Source: Amycolatopsis azurea DSM 43854
Lineage (GTDB): Bacteria > Actinomycetota > Actinomycetes > Mycobacteriales > Pseudonocardiaceae
Assembly: GCF_001995215.1 (NCBI RefSeq)
Contig: NZ_MUXN01000025.1
Location: forward strand, 124,001-188,000
Direction of reading: 5' to 3'
DNA length: 64,000 nt
The translations under genes were made by a program, and so were the position numbers. The notes beneath the pieces are model-generated. The model ran no database searches, was not told the origin of the DNA, and was given only the letters and a program-made list of their open reading frames with translations. The stretch's first letter is position 1; each line of letters begins with the position of its first letter. Below are positions 8,683-16,112 of this stretch, piece by piece.

Positions 8683-8769
8683 CTAGATCCAGCACAGGCA
8701 CACCCGATACTCATGGTCGTCAAGGCCGTCACCCTCACGATCTTCGATGTCGCGCCAGATGCGGGACAT
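8683..8769 (-). CDS. Candidate 28-residue peptide gene
   Basis: ATG at 8769 with GGAGAG 8 nt upstream, stop TAG at 8683-8685. The peptide starts MSRIWRDIEDREGDGL and ends DDHEYRVCLCWI: an acidic charged N-terminal part and a hydrophobic tail with two cysteines in a C-x-C, flanked by Tyr and Trp. Such an acidic leader plus short Cys/aromatic tail resembles ribosomally made modified-peptide (RiPP) precursors, but no dedicated modifying enzyme is adjacent apart from the convergent C39-like gene. Function unknown. Confidence 0.45.
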   Translation of the reverse strand: MSRIWRDIEDREGDGLDDHEYRVCLCWI

Positions 8770-8920
8770 AGTGACTTCTCTCCGCTTTGTTGCTGTGTCT
8801 CGTTAGAGACTTCACCAGGGCGCTGACCTGCCGCAACTCTGTTGCACTCCTACCTGTCTCGAATGTATGTACGAGGAGTGCAGTTGATCTTATTCTCGGC
8901 GGCAGGCTGGGAGTCCTGGG

Positions 8921-9214
8921 ATGTCGAGCGTCGGCCGGTCACGCCGGACGGGCTACCGGGCCCTCGCGGAGGTGCACCGCTACCTGGACCTGATGCGTCC
9001 GCTCGCTGTCGAGGGCTCGGCGTGGCGGCCGTCGGCGAGGACCGGTGAGCCGCTGCTGGTGTCGGAGTTCGACGCTGTCGGGGGGCGGGTGAACGGCAGG
9101 CGGGTGCGGTGGGCGGCGCTGCGGCCGGGTGAGCGGCTGCGGCTGGTCGCTCCCGGCGGCGGGTCGATGCTGGTGGCGGTCCGCGGCGACGGCGGCCCGC
9201 CGCGAGCACGGTGA
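8921..9214 (+). CDS. Small hypothetical protein
   Basis: 97 residues from the ATG at 8921 (GGGAG about 7 nt upstream), with strong GC bias at third codon positions, which argues it is coding. The protein is basic, with an N-terminal GYRALAEVHRYLDLMRPLAV and a beta-rich C-terminal part (VRWAALRPGERLRLVAPGGG). I do not recognise the family. A TTGCAC (about 8840) and TATGTA (about 8865) pair with an 18-nt spacer lies upstream and could be its promoter. It may be a remnant of a longer protein. Confidence 0.45.
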   Translation: MSSVGRSRRTGYRALAEVHRYLDLMRPLAVEGSAWRPSARTGEPLLVSEFDAVGGRVNGRRVRWAALRPGERLRLVAPGGGSMLVAVRGDGGPPRAR

Positions 9215-9314
9215 GCACTTGCCCTGGTCTGGATGTTTGCCGATCAACACGTGCTGTCCCAGATCGACGCCGAGTTGGTCGAGTGGAATCCTCAGCAAAC
9301 ACCGTCGGAGTCCA

Positions 9315-10637
9315 CTACCGGAGCGCCGTGTGGGTCCCCACGGGCTCTTCCGGACCCGATTCGGGATCCTTCGGTGTGCCGTTGTCGTCTGATCCCGGAC
9401 TTGGTGCGCGGGCAGCAGCCACCGCTGCGCGTCCGGACGGCAGCATGATGGCGATCGTCATCACCGCGACTCCGACCGCGCCAGTCGCGATGAAGAGGTT
9501 CTCGACGCTGATCACGTCCGCCAGCGGCCCGAACACGGCCATGCCGATCGGGTTGCCCAGTGCCATCACGATTGCGACATGGCTGAACACTCGACCGTAC
9601 TTCTCCGGCTCGACGGTCTCTTGGATCAGCGTCGTGAATGGCGTCGAGAACAACGGCACCAGCAGGCCAATCGTAAACATGAACCCGTAGAAGCCCCACA
9701 GATTCGGGGCAACGCCCAGCAGCATGATGAAGATCGCGAAGCCGAACGTGGCGAACAGGATCAACCCGATCCGGCTCCGTTTCGCGAGTATGGTTGCCAC
9801 CAAGACACCGCCGAGCATCATGCCGACAGTGAAGGCGATCTGCAGCACGGCCAGCATCCATTTCTCGGAACCGAAACTGCGGGCGATCAGTAGCGGGGTG
9901 ATGAAGCCCGGCGCCCCGGTCAACACGAACATGATCGCGAACACGCCCATCAGCCAGCGGACGATCCCCCGCGACCAGATGTACCGCATTCCCTCCACCA
10001 GATCCTGGCGGTAGCTGGTCGTGGCCTGCGCCACTCGGGTCAGTGTGGGAACGCTGACCCGGGCGAGGAATCCGATCCCGATCACCGCTGTGACCACGTC
10101 GAGGAAGAATACCGGCACGATACCGGCCCCGGCGTAGATCGCCGCCGCGGCCGCCGGTGCCGCCAGCGCCATGATCGACTGGATGGTCTGGAACACCCCG
10201 TTCACCCGCATCAACTGATCGGGTGGCACGATCTGCGGGATCATCGCCTGCACGCTCGGCGTCTGTACGCCGGCGCCGAGTGATCGTACGCCGACCGCGA
10301 GCAAGATGAGCCACAGATCGGTGATGCCGTTCATCATCAACAGCGCCAGCATCAACGTGGCGGCAGCGATCCCGGCGTCGGCCGCCATCACCAGCCACCG
10401 CCGATTGATCCGATCGGCCAGTACGCCGCCGAAGATCGACACCACCCCCTGCGGCGCGAATCCCGCGATCGCGTAGAGGGCGACCGCCAGACCGGACTGA
10501 GTCTCCAGAGTCACGTACCACATCACGGCGAACTGCACGATCATCGAGCCGAACAGCGACACCGTCTGTCCGGTCAAGAACAGCGCGACGTTACGCCGCC
10601 ACGGTTCGGGCACTGCTGGTGCGGCGGTCTCGGTCAT
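9315..10637 (-). CDS. MFS efflux transporter (EntS/MFS_3 type)
   Basis: 440 residues from the ATG at 10637 (GAAGAG upstream). About 12 hydrophobic segments are seen, beginning NVALFLTGQTVSLFGSMIVQ, with the loop 2-3 motif GGVLADRINRRW (MFS motif A). The C-terminal tail is hydrophilic (GSDDNGTPKDPESGPEEP). The family includes enterobactin exporter EntS and macrolide exporters. It lies 28 nt downstream of the ArsR-type regulator, which very likely controls it. A drug or metabolite exporter is expected; the substrate cannot be deduced. Third-position GC is lower than in the flanking genes, compatible with acquisition together with 8.7-12.2 kb. Confidence 0.85.
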   Translation of the reverse strand: MTETAAPAVPEPWRRNVALFLTGQTVSLFGSMIVQFAVMWYVTLETQSGLAVALYAIAGFAPQGVVSIFGGVLADRINRRWLVMAADAGIAAATLMLALLMMNGITDLWLILLAVGVRSLGAGVQTPSVQAMIPQIVPPDQLMRVNGVFQTIQSIMALAAPAAAAAIYAGAGIVPVFFLDVVTAVIGIGFLARVSVPTLTRVAQATTSYRQDLVEGMRYIWSRGIVRWLMGVFAIMFVLTGAPGFITPLLIARSFGSEKWMLAVLQIAFTVGMMLGGVLVATILAKRSRIGLILFATFGFAIFIMLLGVAPNLWGFYGFMFTIGLLVPLFSTPFTTLIQETVEPEKYGRVFSHVAIVMALGNPIGMAVFGPLADVISVENLFIATGAVGVAVMTIAIMLPSGRAAVAAARAPSPGSDDNGTPKDPESGPEEPVGTHTALR

Positions 10638-10665
10638 GATCTCTTCGCCTGTGAACTCCACGATC

Positions 10666-11469
10666 TCACCCGGCCATGCCGGCGGGCAGTGGCAGTGGCG
10701 AACCCGTCTCGAGGTAGGTCTTGAGGCTGCTGAGCAGACAGGGCCAACCCCTCGCGGACTGACGTCCGGTCTCGGTGCCGGCGACGCCGCGGTGTTCGAC
10801 GGTCACGAAGGTCAGTGGACCGCGCTCCTCCAGGCGCCAGGTCACGTGGCTGGGGGCGTCGGCGCGGACTCCCTCATCCCAGCGGGCGTCGAAGGTCTGG
10901 ACCAACAGCCTTGGCGGGTCCACCTCGAGATTGGTGCCGCGGATGTGGGTGCGATCGTCGGTGTCGTCGATCGTGTAGTCGGCGCCTTGTTCGGTGGTGG
11001 ACAACCGAGCACCGAAATACCACCGATGGGCGTCGGTGGTGGTGATCGCGTCCCACACCCGCTGTATGGGCGCATGGATCACGACCTGCTGGACGAAGTC
11101 GGGTGCCTGATCAGTCATGGTGCTATTCCTTTCGAGCGTCTCGGTGTGGTTGCGCAGGTCGATGAGTTGATGTCCCCACGCGGCCGAGTAGTCGGTGGTC
11201 CACTGCCGCGCAAGATCCAGCAGCGGCACAGGGTTGAGGTAGCAGAACCGTTGCCGGCCGACCTTGCGCGTAAGCAACAGGCCGGCCCGCTCGAGCACAC
11301 TCACGTGCTTGAGGACGGCGTGACGCCCCAGGTGGGGCAGTGCCTCCTCATACGCCCTCACCGCCTGCCCGTCCTTCGCGCGCAGCAGATCGAGGATGAG
11401 GCGCCGACTTGGGTCGGCAATCGCCGCGATGGTCACCGCCGCGTCGTACTGCCCCGAGCCCGTAGACAT
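10666..11469 (-). CDS. ArsR-type HTH regulator fused to SRPBCC (AHSA1-like) domain
   Basis: 267 residues from the ATG at 11469. Residues about 1-95 form an ArsR winged helix (AAIADPSRRLILDLL, HVSVLERAGLLLTRKVGRQRFCYL). Residues about 120-267 form an SRPBCC/AHSA1 ligand-binding fold (VVIHAPIQRVWDAITT, HRWYFGARLS, VTWRLEERGPLTFVTVEH). In many genomes these are two adjacent genes; here they are one. The start at 11469 is preferred because a palindromic operator and a -10 lie immediately upstream. Probably an autoregulated repressor of the MFS gene that follows, with the SRPBCC domain binding a hydrophobic ligand. Confidence 0.8.
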   Translation of the reverse strand: MSTGSGQYDAAVTIAAIADPSRRLILDLLRAKDGQAVRAYEEALPHLGRHAVLKHVSVLERAGLLLTRKVGRQRFCYLNPVPLLDLARQWTTDYSAAWGHQLIDLRNHTETLERNSTMTDQAPDFVQQVVIHAPIQRVWDAITTTDAHRWYFGARLSTTEQGADYTIDDTDDRTHIRGTNLEVDPPRLLVQTFDARWDEGVRADAPSHVTWRLEERGPLTFVTVEHRGVAGTETGRQSARGWPCLLSSLKTYLETGSPLPLPAGMAG

Positions 11470-11475
11470 GCCGTA

Positions 11476-11505
11476 AAAATAGGTGACTTCAAAGTCACCT
11501 GTCAA
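11476..11505 (-). promoter_or_regulatory. Leaderless promoter with operator in the spacer
   Basis: On the minus strand TTGACA (11505-11500) and TATTTT (11481-11476) are 18 nt apart. The spacer is occupied by the palindrome AGGTGACTT-TG-AAGTCACCT (11481-11500, perfect 9-nt arms). The ATG at 11469 falls where transcription should start, implying a leaderless mRNA. The layout is typical of autorepression by an ArsR dimer. Confidence 0.75.
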
Positions 11506-11541
11506 TGAGGGGCCTCGGGTGCCTACTGAGCGGAGCCTGCC

Positions 11542-12129
11542 TTGGTCAACTACGGGGTAGTTGAAGGTGTGCGCTCGTCGGTGATTCCGGTCAGTCCTAA
11601 CGTGGACGGCGCGGCGTCAGCGGCAGTCCCTGCGACGATCCCCTTACGGGCGCAGTGGGCGGTAGCCGGCTGCTGGTGCTGGCGGTGTTACCTCGGGCTG
11701 CTGCCGCTGCTGCTGGGCCTGCGTGCTGCGTGGAAGCTCTACCGGGACCGCCACGCCGCCTCCGAGGACACGGACGAGAAACCCGCCGACGACAAGGGCG
11801 CGGGCATCCTCCTGGTCGCCACGGTCACCTTCGCCAACGGCGGCGACAACATCGGCGTCCACGTGCCGGTGTTCGCCGTGGCCGGGACCGGCGGCATGAT
11901 CGGCTACGTCGTGGTGTTCCTCATCGGCGTCGCCCTGTGGTGCGCCATCGGCTGGTTCCTGGCCAGTCGTCCCCTTGTGACCAAGGCTCTCTCCCGCTGG
12001 GGACGCCGAGGTCGAGGAATTTCTCCGAAAGGCCGCCGAAGCCTTCCAACGAGCTCGAAAATTCTGCGACGAACACCCCGACCTTTGCCAATACTCCTCG
12101 CAAAGCAATCAAGAGAACGTCGTCGATGA
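11542..12129 (+). pseudogene. Broken CadD-like (cadmium resistance) transporter gene
   Basis: From about 11686 to 12000 the frame reads YLGLLPLLLGLRAAWK, GILLVATVTFANGGDNIGVH and a further two membrane segments, which match the middle of CadD-family transporters (the NGGDNIG motif is characteristic). The N-terminal helices are missing: upstream sequence in the frame is not membrane-like. After SRWGR near 12003 the frame runs into non-homologous arginine-rich sequence and lacks the final helix. So both ends are lost and the gene is almost certainly non-functional. Confidence 0.65.
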
Positions 12130-12208
12130 CCATCTGGCTGAGCCCACGATCGCCGCCATCATTCTCCAGCTCCGGCAACTTACCGGCGGGCGCCTAGACC
12201 AGGCCTAG
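12002..12208 (+). pseudogene. Orphan C-terminal gene fragment
   Basis: Directly after the CadD-like fragment a different plus frame becomes protein-like for 68 codons: it opens DAEVEEFLRKAAEAF, includes CDEHPDLCQYSSQ and ends LRQLTGGRLDQA at the TAG at 12206-12208. No start codon or ribosome site precedes it, and it overlaps the end of the convergent regulator by 15 nt. It looks like the tail of a helical protein joined to the CadD remnant by a deletion. Family unknown. Confidence 0.45.
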
Positions 12209-12871
12209 TTCGCGGGCCCGGACGCCTGCCTGGAAACGGGACTCGGCGCCCAGCGCGGCCATCAGCTCGGCCACCCGGCGCCGGTAGGTCCGCACGCCGA
12301 GGCCGAGGGTGCGGGCGGCGGCTTCGTCCTTGACGCCGCTGCCGAGCAGGTCCAGCACCGCGGGCGCGAGCCCGCGGATCTCGGAGACCTGCGCGTCGTA
12401 GACGGCGAGGTCGGTCGCGGACCGCCACGCCGACTCGAACAGCGAAATCACTCCTTGCACGGTTTCGGGCTGGGTGATGACGCTGTAGCCGCGCTGACCG
12501 GCGGTGAGGTCACCGGCCAGGATCACGATCCTGCCGTCCATGATGATCGTTTCGTTGAGGTCCTCGGTGGAGATGCGGATCTGCGCGCCGAACCGGTCCC
12601 GGGTCCGGGCCAGCTCCTGCGCGGACACCGCGTCGAGCAGCAGCCCGGCCCGGTAGATCTTGCGGATCCGCACGTCGCCCGCCCGGCGCTCGGCGGCCGC
12701 GGTGAGTTCGTCCGACCGGCGATCGGCCACCCAAGTCGCGAGGTCGTTGGCGGCGCAGGCCAGGTCGGTCACGGTGGAGAACAGGTGCCCGACCCGGTGG
12801 AACAGCTCCTCTTCGCCGCGCACGACGGTGACCGAATCGCCCGCCCTCGTGAGACCGCCGCCCGTCCGCAT
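12194..12871 (-). CDS. LuxR-type HTH transcriptional regulator
   Basis: 225 residues. The C-terminal region (about 165-225: LAPAVLDLLGSGVKDEAAAR, LGLGVRTYRRRVAELMAALG) has the spacing of a LuxR/GerE helix-turn-helix with the usual closing RARELGLV. The N-terminal 150 residues resemble the ligand or phospholipase-D-like domain found in actinomycete orphan LuxR proteins (RIRKIYRAGLLLDAVSA). It is divergent from the aldo/keto reductase with about 90 nt between starts, which suggests it regulates that gene. An in-frame later start is possible. Ligand unknown. Confidence 0.75.
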   Translation of the reverse strand: MRTGGGLTRAGDSVTVVRGEEELFHRVGHLFSTVTDLACAANDLATWVADRRSDELTAAAERRAGDVRIRKIYRAGLLLDAVSAQELARTRDRFGAQIRISTEDLNETIIMDGRIVILAGDLTAGQRGYSVITQPETVQGVISLFESAWRSATDLAVYDAQVSEIRGLAPAVLDLLGSGVKDEAAARTLGLGVRTYRRRVAELMAALGAESRFQAGVRARELGLV

Positions 12872-12960
12872 GAGCTCGATACTGCCCCAACCCGGCGGTT
12901 CGCGACCAGCTGGCAGCTTGTTGCCATTTTCTGACTTCCGGCGGGCCCGTCGCGACGCTG

Positions 12961-13857
12961 ATGAGTATGACGAACCTTCACGACAGCACCTGGCGCCTCG
13001 GCGACCTCACCGTCAACCGCGTCGGCCTCGGCGCGATGCGGCTGACCGGGATGCCCTGGGACGAGAAGCCCAAGAGCCGCGCGGACGCGATCGCCGTCCT
13101 GCGCCGCGCGATCGAACTCGGCGTCAACCACATCGACACCGCCTCGTTCTACTTCACCCCCACGCGTTCGGCGAACGAGCTGATCAGCACCGCGCTCCAG
13201 CCCTACTCCGACGACCTGGTGATCACCACGAAGGTCGGCGCGGGCCGGTCCCGCGACGGCGAATTCTTCTACGCGCGACCTGACCGGCTTCGCGGCCAGG
13301 TCGAGGAGAACATCCGGCAGCTCGGGCTCGACCACCTCGACGTCGTCAACCTGCGCTGGGGCGCCGGGATGGGCAAGGAACCCGGTTCGATGGCCGAACA
13401 TTTCGGCGCGCTCGCGGACCTGCGCGAAGCGGGCCTGATCCGCCACCTCGGCATCTCCAACATCGTGCCGGAACAGCTGCTCGAAGCGAGGACGATCGCC
13501 CCGGTGGTCTGCGTGCAGAACCGCTACGGCCTGACCGACCGGGAGGACGACGCCCTGGTCGACCTGTGCGCCGAGCACGGTGTCGCGTTCGTGCCCTTCT
13601 TCGCCGTGACGACCTCGTTCCCCGGCGACGCCACGCCCGACACCGTCCCGGGCGAGGCCGAGGTCGCGAAGGTCGCGGCGGCGCACGACTCGACCCCGGC
13701 CCAGATCCGGGTCGCCTGGACCCTGCACCGGGGCGCGCACGTGCTCGCCATCCCCGGGACCGGCGACCCCGGGCACCTGGAGGAGAACGTCGCGGCGGGC
13801 GGCATCCGGCTCGGCGACGACGAGCTGGCCCTGCTCGACGGCATCGCCCGAGGGTGA
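12961..13857 (+). CDS. Aldo/keto reductase
   Basis: 298 residues (ATG at 12961; a second in-frame ATG at 12967). The (beta/alpha)8 aldo/keto reductase pattern is clear: GLGAMRLTGMPW, IDTASFYF containing the catalytic Asp and Tyr, VITTKVG with the catalytic Lys, GISNIVPEQL, and a closing NADPH-binding IPGTGDPGHLEENV. The position that often holds the catalytic His reads Asn-Leu-Arg (DVVNLRWGAG), as in a common actinobacterial subgroup. Expected to be an NADPH-dependent oxidoreductase of small aldehydes or ketones. Divergent from the LuxR-type regulator and convergent with the PadR gene, 7 nt away. Confidence 0.88.
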   Translation: MSMTNLHDSTWRLGDLTVNRVGLGAMRLTGMPWDEKPKSRADAIAVLRRAIELGVNHIDTASFYFTPTRSANELISTALQPYSDDLVITTKVGAGRSRDGEFFYARPDRLRGQVEENIRQLGLDHLDVVNLRWGAGMGKEPGSMAEHFGALADLREAGLIRHLGISNIVPEQLLEARTIAPVVCVQNRYGLTDREDDALVDLCAEHGVAFVPFFAVTTSFPGDATPDTVPGEAEVAKVAAAHDSTPAQIRVAWTLHRGAHVLAIPGTGDPGHLEENVAAGGIRLGDDELALLDGIARG

Positions 13858-13864
13858 CGGGCGC

Positions 13865-14416
13865 TCAGCCGCCGTCCACCTCGGACAGCTTGTCCAACCG
13901 GGCGAGCACCAGCTCGTGCCAGCGCAGCTCGGCTTCGATCCGCAGACGGGCGTGCTCCAGGACGAGGTCGTCGGCGACGGACTGATCGGGCCACCGCCGT
14001 TCGCCCAGGTGACCGAACTGGGTCGCCTGGGCCGTCAGCGCCGCGAGCCTGTCTTCGAGATAGCCCCGCAGCATCTCGCGGTCGAGGTCTCCGCTGACGA
14101 CCAGCGCGAGGTCCACCGGGTCAGGTTTGAGGACCACTTCGGCGAAGGCCTCGTCACGGAGGGCACGAAGCTCACGGTGTCCTTCGGCGGTGATCGAGTA
14201 GACCGTCCGCGCGGGCAGCGCGCCGAGCTGCTCTGTCCGCACGGGCTCGATCAGTTTCTCGCCTTCGAGCCGGTGCAAGGCCCCGTAGAGCGAACCCGGT
14301 TTGACCTGCGACCACAGATCGGTTCGGTCCATCCGCGCCTCGCGGCGGAGTTGATGGCCGTGCATGGGCCCGCGTTTGGCGAGGGCGCCGAGGATGAAGA
14401 GCCTGGTCGGGTTCAC
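13865..14416 (-). CDS. PadR-family transcriptional regulator
   Basis: 183 residues from the GTG at 14416. It has the PadR winged helix (RLFILGALAKRGPMHGHQLR, GSLYGALHRLEGEKLIEPVR, RTVYSITAEGHRELRAL) followed by the helical dimerisation domain. It is divergent from the peptide deformylase, 46 nt between starts, with a perfect 18-bp palindrome in between. A repressor of itself and of the deformylase is the natural reading; PadR proteins usually respond to small phenolic or drug-like ligands. Confidence 0.88.
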   Translation of the reverse strand: MNPTRLFILGALAKRGPMHGHQLRREARMDRTDLWSQVKPGSLYGALHRLEGEKLIEPVRTEQLGALPARTVYSITAEGHRELRALRDEAFAEVVLKPDPVDLALVVSGDLDREMLRGYLEDRLAALTAQATQFGHLGERRWPDQSVADDLVLEHARLRIEAELRWHELVLARLDKLSEVDGG

Positions 14417-14427
14417 CCGTCTAGTAC

Positions 14428-14445
14428 AACACGAGTACTCGTGTT
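14428..14445. promoter_or_regulatory. Palindromic operator between PadR and deformylase genes
   Basis: AACACGAGTACTCGTGTT is a perfect 18-bp palindrome lying 12 nt from the PadR start and 18 nt from the deformylase start, the typical position and symmetry of a PadR dimer site. A partial repeat of the half-site, GAGTACTC, extends to 14454. Confidence 0.7.
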
Positions 14446-14462
14446 TGAGTACTCTCGTGCGC

Positions 14463-15035
14463 ATGACGATCCGTCCCATCCTCATCCGCGGTGAGCAGGC
14501 GCTGGCCACGGTGGCGACCCAGGTCACCGAGTTCGACGACGACCTCGCCCGCCTCATCGAGGACCTGTACGAGACCAACACCGCCGCCAACGGCGCGGGC
14601 CTGGCGGCCAATCAGATCGGGGATCCCCGGAGCGTCTTCATCTACGACTGCCCGGACGACACCGGGACGCGCCACCGGGGGCACATCGTCAATCCGGTCC
14701 TGCGGACGTCCGAAATCCCCGAGACGATGCCCCATCCGGACGACGATCTCGAAGGCTGCCTTTCCGTTCCCGGCGAGGTCTTCCCCACCGGCCGCGCGGG
14801 ATGGGCCGCCGTCGACGGCGTCGACGAACACGGTGAGCCGATCACCGTCGAAGGCACCGGTTTCTTCGCGCGCTGCTCGCAGCACGAGACCGATCACCTG
14901 GCGGGCAAGCTCTATCTGGAGCGGCTCGTCGGCAGGCACGCGCGGGGCGCGAAGCGGATGCTCAAGCGGAACGGCTGGACCGGGCCGGGACACACCTGGC
15001 TGCCCGGCGACGTCCCGGACCCGTTCGGCCACTGA
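14463..15035 (+). CDS. def: Peptide deformylase
   Basis: 190 residues from the ATG at 14463. All three deformylase motifs are intact: NGAGLAANQIG (motif 1), EGCLSVPG (motif 2, metal Cys) and QHETDHLAG (motif 3, HExxH metal ligands and catalytic Glu). Removes N-formyl groups from nascent proteins in the cytosol. It stands alone under an apparent PadR operator rather than beside fmt, so it is probably an additional copy with conditional expression. The 3' end runs into an in-frame 12-bp tandem repeat that repeats the stop codon. Confidence 0.92.
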   Translation: MTIRPILIRGEQALATVATQVTEFDDDLARLIEDLYETNTAANGAGLAANQIGDPRSVFIYDCPDDTGTRHRGHIVNPVLRTSEIPETMPHPDDDLEGCLSVPGEVFPTGRAGWAAVDGVDEHGEPITVEGTGFFARCSQHETDHLAGKLYLERLVGRHARGAKRMLKRNGWTGPGHTWLPGDVPDPFGH

Positions 15036-15059
15036 TTCGGCCACTGATTCGGCCACTGA
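15024..15059 (+). repeat. Three perfect 12-bp tandem repeats over the deformylase stop
   Basis: TTCGGCCACTGA occurs three times in tandem, followed by a degenerate fourth copy (TTCAAGACACTGA, 15060-15072). Because the unit is 12 nt, each copy re-encodes Phe-Gly-His-stop in frame. Confidence 0.9.
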
Positions 15060-15091
15060 TTCAAGACACTGAGTCGAGGCACCGGTTCAGG

Positions 15092-15664
15092 TCACCGGCG
15101 GATCCGGTGGTCCACGGCGACCCAGTTGGTCTCCCACGTCGTTCCGCCGTCGGCCGAGAACGCCTGCTCGAACCGCGCCTCGTCCGGTCCTGGCCGGAAG
15201 ATCAGGAAGCGCACCTTGATCGGACGGCCGCCCAGGGTGTCGTCGCCGCGGAAGTCGCCGACGCCGTCGCGGAACCCGCCGTAGACCGCCGGGGTGAGCA
15301 GGCCGTCGCGCATGTTGACGAAGGTCAGGCTCCAGCGCTGCGCCTGCGGTTCGTACAACCGCAGGTTGAGGGCGTCGATGCGGCCGTTCGGTCCCGCGAC
15401 CTCGAACTCGAGGGCGTTCGCCCGCCGGTCCATGAGCGGGCGCACGGTGCTGGTGCCCGCGAACTGGAGCCAGTGGTCCGCGGAGTCCGAAAGCGGTTCG
15501 GCGAGGACCCGCACGGTGGAGCGCCAGGCGCCGATCTCCCAATCGAAGGCTCGTTGGGCGTCGGCGGCGCCGGGTGACGTCGACGCGTCGCCCGACGCCG
15601 CCGTCGCGATCAGCAGGAAGGCCGAAAGGCACACCGTCAGGATTCGTTTGTATGGCACGGTCAT
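15092..15664 (-). CDS. Secreted protein of unknown function
   Basis: 190 residues from the ATG at 15664. Residues about 1-27 form a signal peptide (KRILTVCLSAFLLIATAASG). The mature part is beta-rich with many Trp and Arg (FDWEIGAWRSTVRVLAEPLS, QRWSLTFVNMRDG, TTWETNWVAVDHRIRR), resembling DUF1579-like lipocalin-type secreted proteins. Only 28 nt separate its start from the divergent HxlR regulator, which may control it. No enzyme residues recognised. Confidence 0.75.
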   Translation of the reverse strand: MTVPYKRILTVCLSAFLLIATAASGDASTSPGAADAQRAFDWEIGAWRSTVRVLAEPLSDSADHWLQFAGTSTVRPLMDRRANALEFEVAGPNGRIDALNLRLYEPQAQRWSLTFVNMRDGLLTPAVYGGFRDGVGDFRGDDTLGGRPIKVRFLIFRPGPDEARFEQAFSADGGTTWETNWVAVDHRIRR

Positions 15665-15692
15665 GGTCCGACTATCGGAGCGGAGGACGGCC

Positions 15693-16091
15693 ATGGACAA
15701 GAAGGCACCTGTGGGTAACCTTTCGCGCCCCAACCCGCTGCCCGGCTGCCCGATGGCCGCCGCGTTCGCCGCGATCGGCGGGAAATGGAAATTGACGCTG
15801 CTGTACTGGCTCGCCCACGGCGAGTCCCATTTCGCCGGTCTTCGCCGCCGGGGTACGCCGATCACGCCCAAGGTGCTGGCCGAGCAGTTGCGGGAGCTCG
15901 AAGCCGACGGACTCGTCGAACGCGTGGTGACCGGGCCGGTCCCGGCGCCCGTGATCTACCGGCTCACCCCGTACGGGACCACGGTCCTGCCCGTGGTCGA
16001 GGAAGTCAGGGTCTGGGGCGAGGCACATCTTCGGCACGTGGGCGGCGAGGCCGCGCCGAACACCGCGATGGGCTGCGCCGACGCGATCTGA
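15693..16091 (+). CDS. HxlR-family transcriptional regulator
   Basis: 132 residues from the ATG at 15693 (GGAGG 6 nt upstream). It has the HxlR winged-helix pattern: CPMAAAFAAIGGKWKLTLLY with the family's N-terminal Cys, ITPKVLAEQLRELEADGLV and YRLTPYGTTVLPVV. HxlR proteins often sense electrophiles or redox state through that Cys. Divergent from the secreted protein gene; convergent with the DAHP synthase gene, which marks the edge of the antibiotic cluster. A second Cys lies in the C-terminal tail. Confidence 0.88.
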   Translation: MDKKAPVGNLSRPNPLPGCPMAAAFAAIGGKWKLTLLYWLAHGESHFAGLRRRGTPITPKVLAEQLRELEADGLVERVVTGPVPAPVIYRLTPYGTTVLPVVEEVRVWGEAHLRHVGGEAAPNTAMGCADAI

Positions 16092-16112
16092 GCACGCGAG
16101 TTACGTCTCTGA

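Noticed and set aside
8939..9298. 119-codon minus-strand open frame over the small hypothetical gene
   Set aside because: Composition (Pro, Arg, His, Gln rich) is that of an antisense shadow; the plus frame from 8921 has the coding-like third-position GC.
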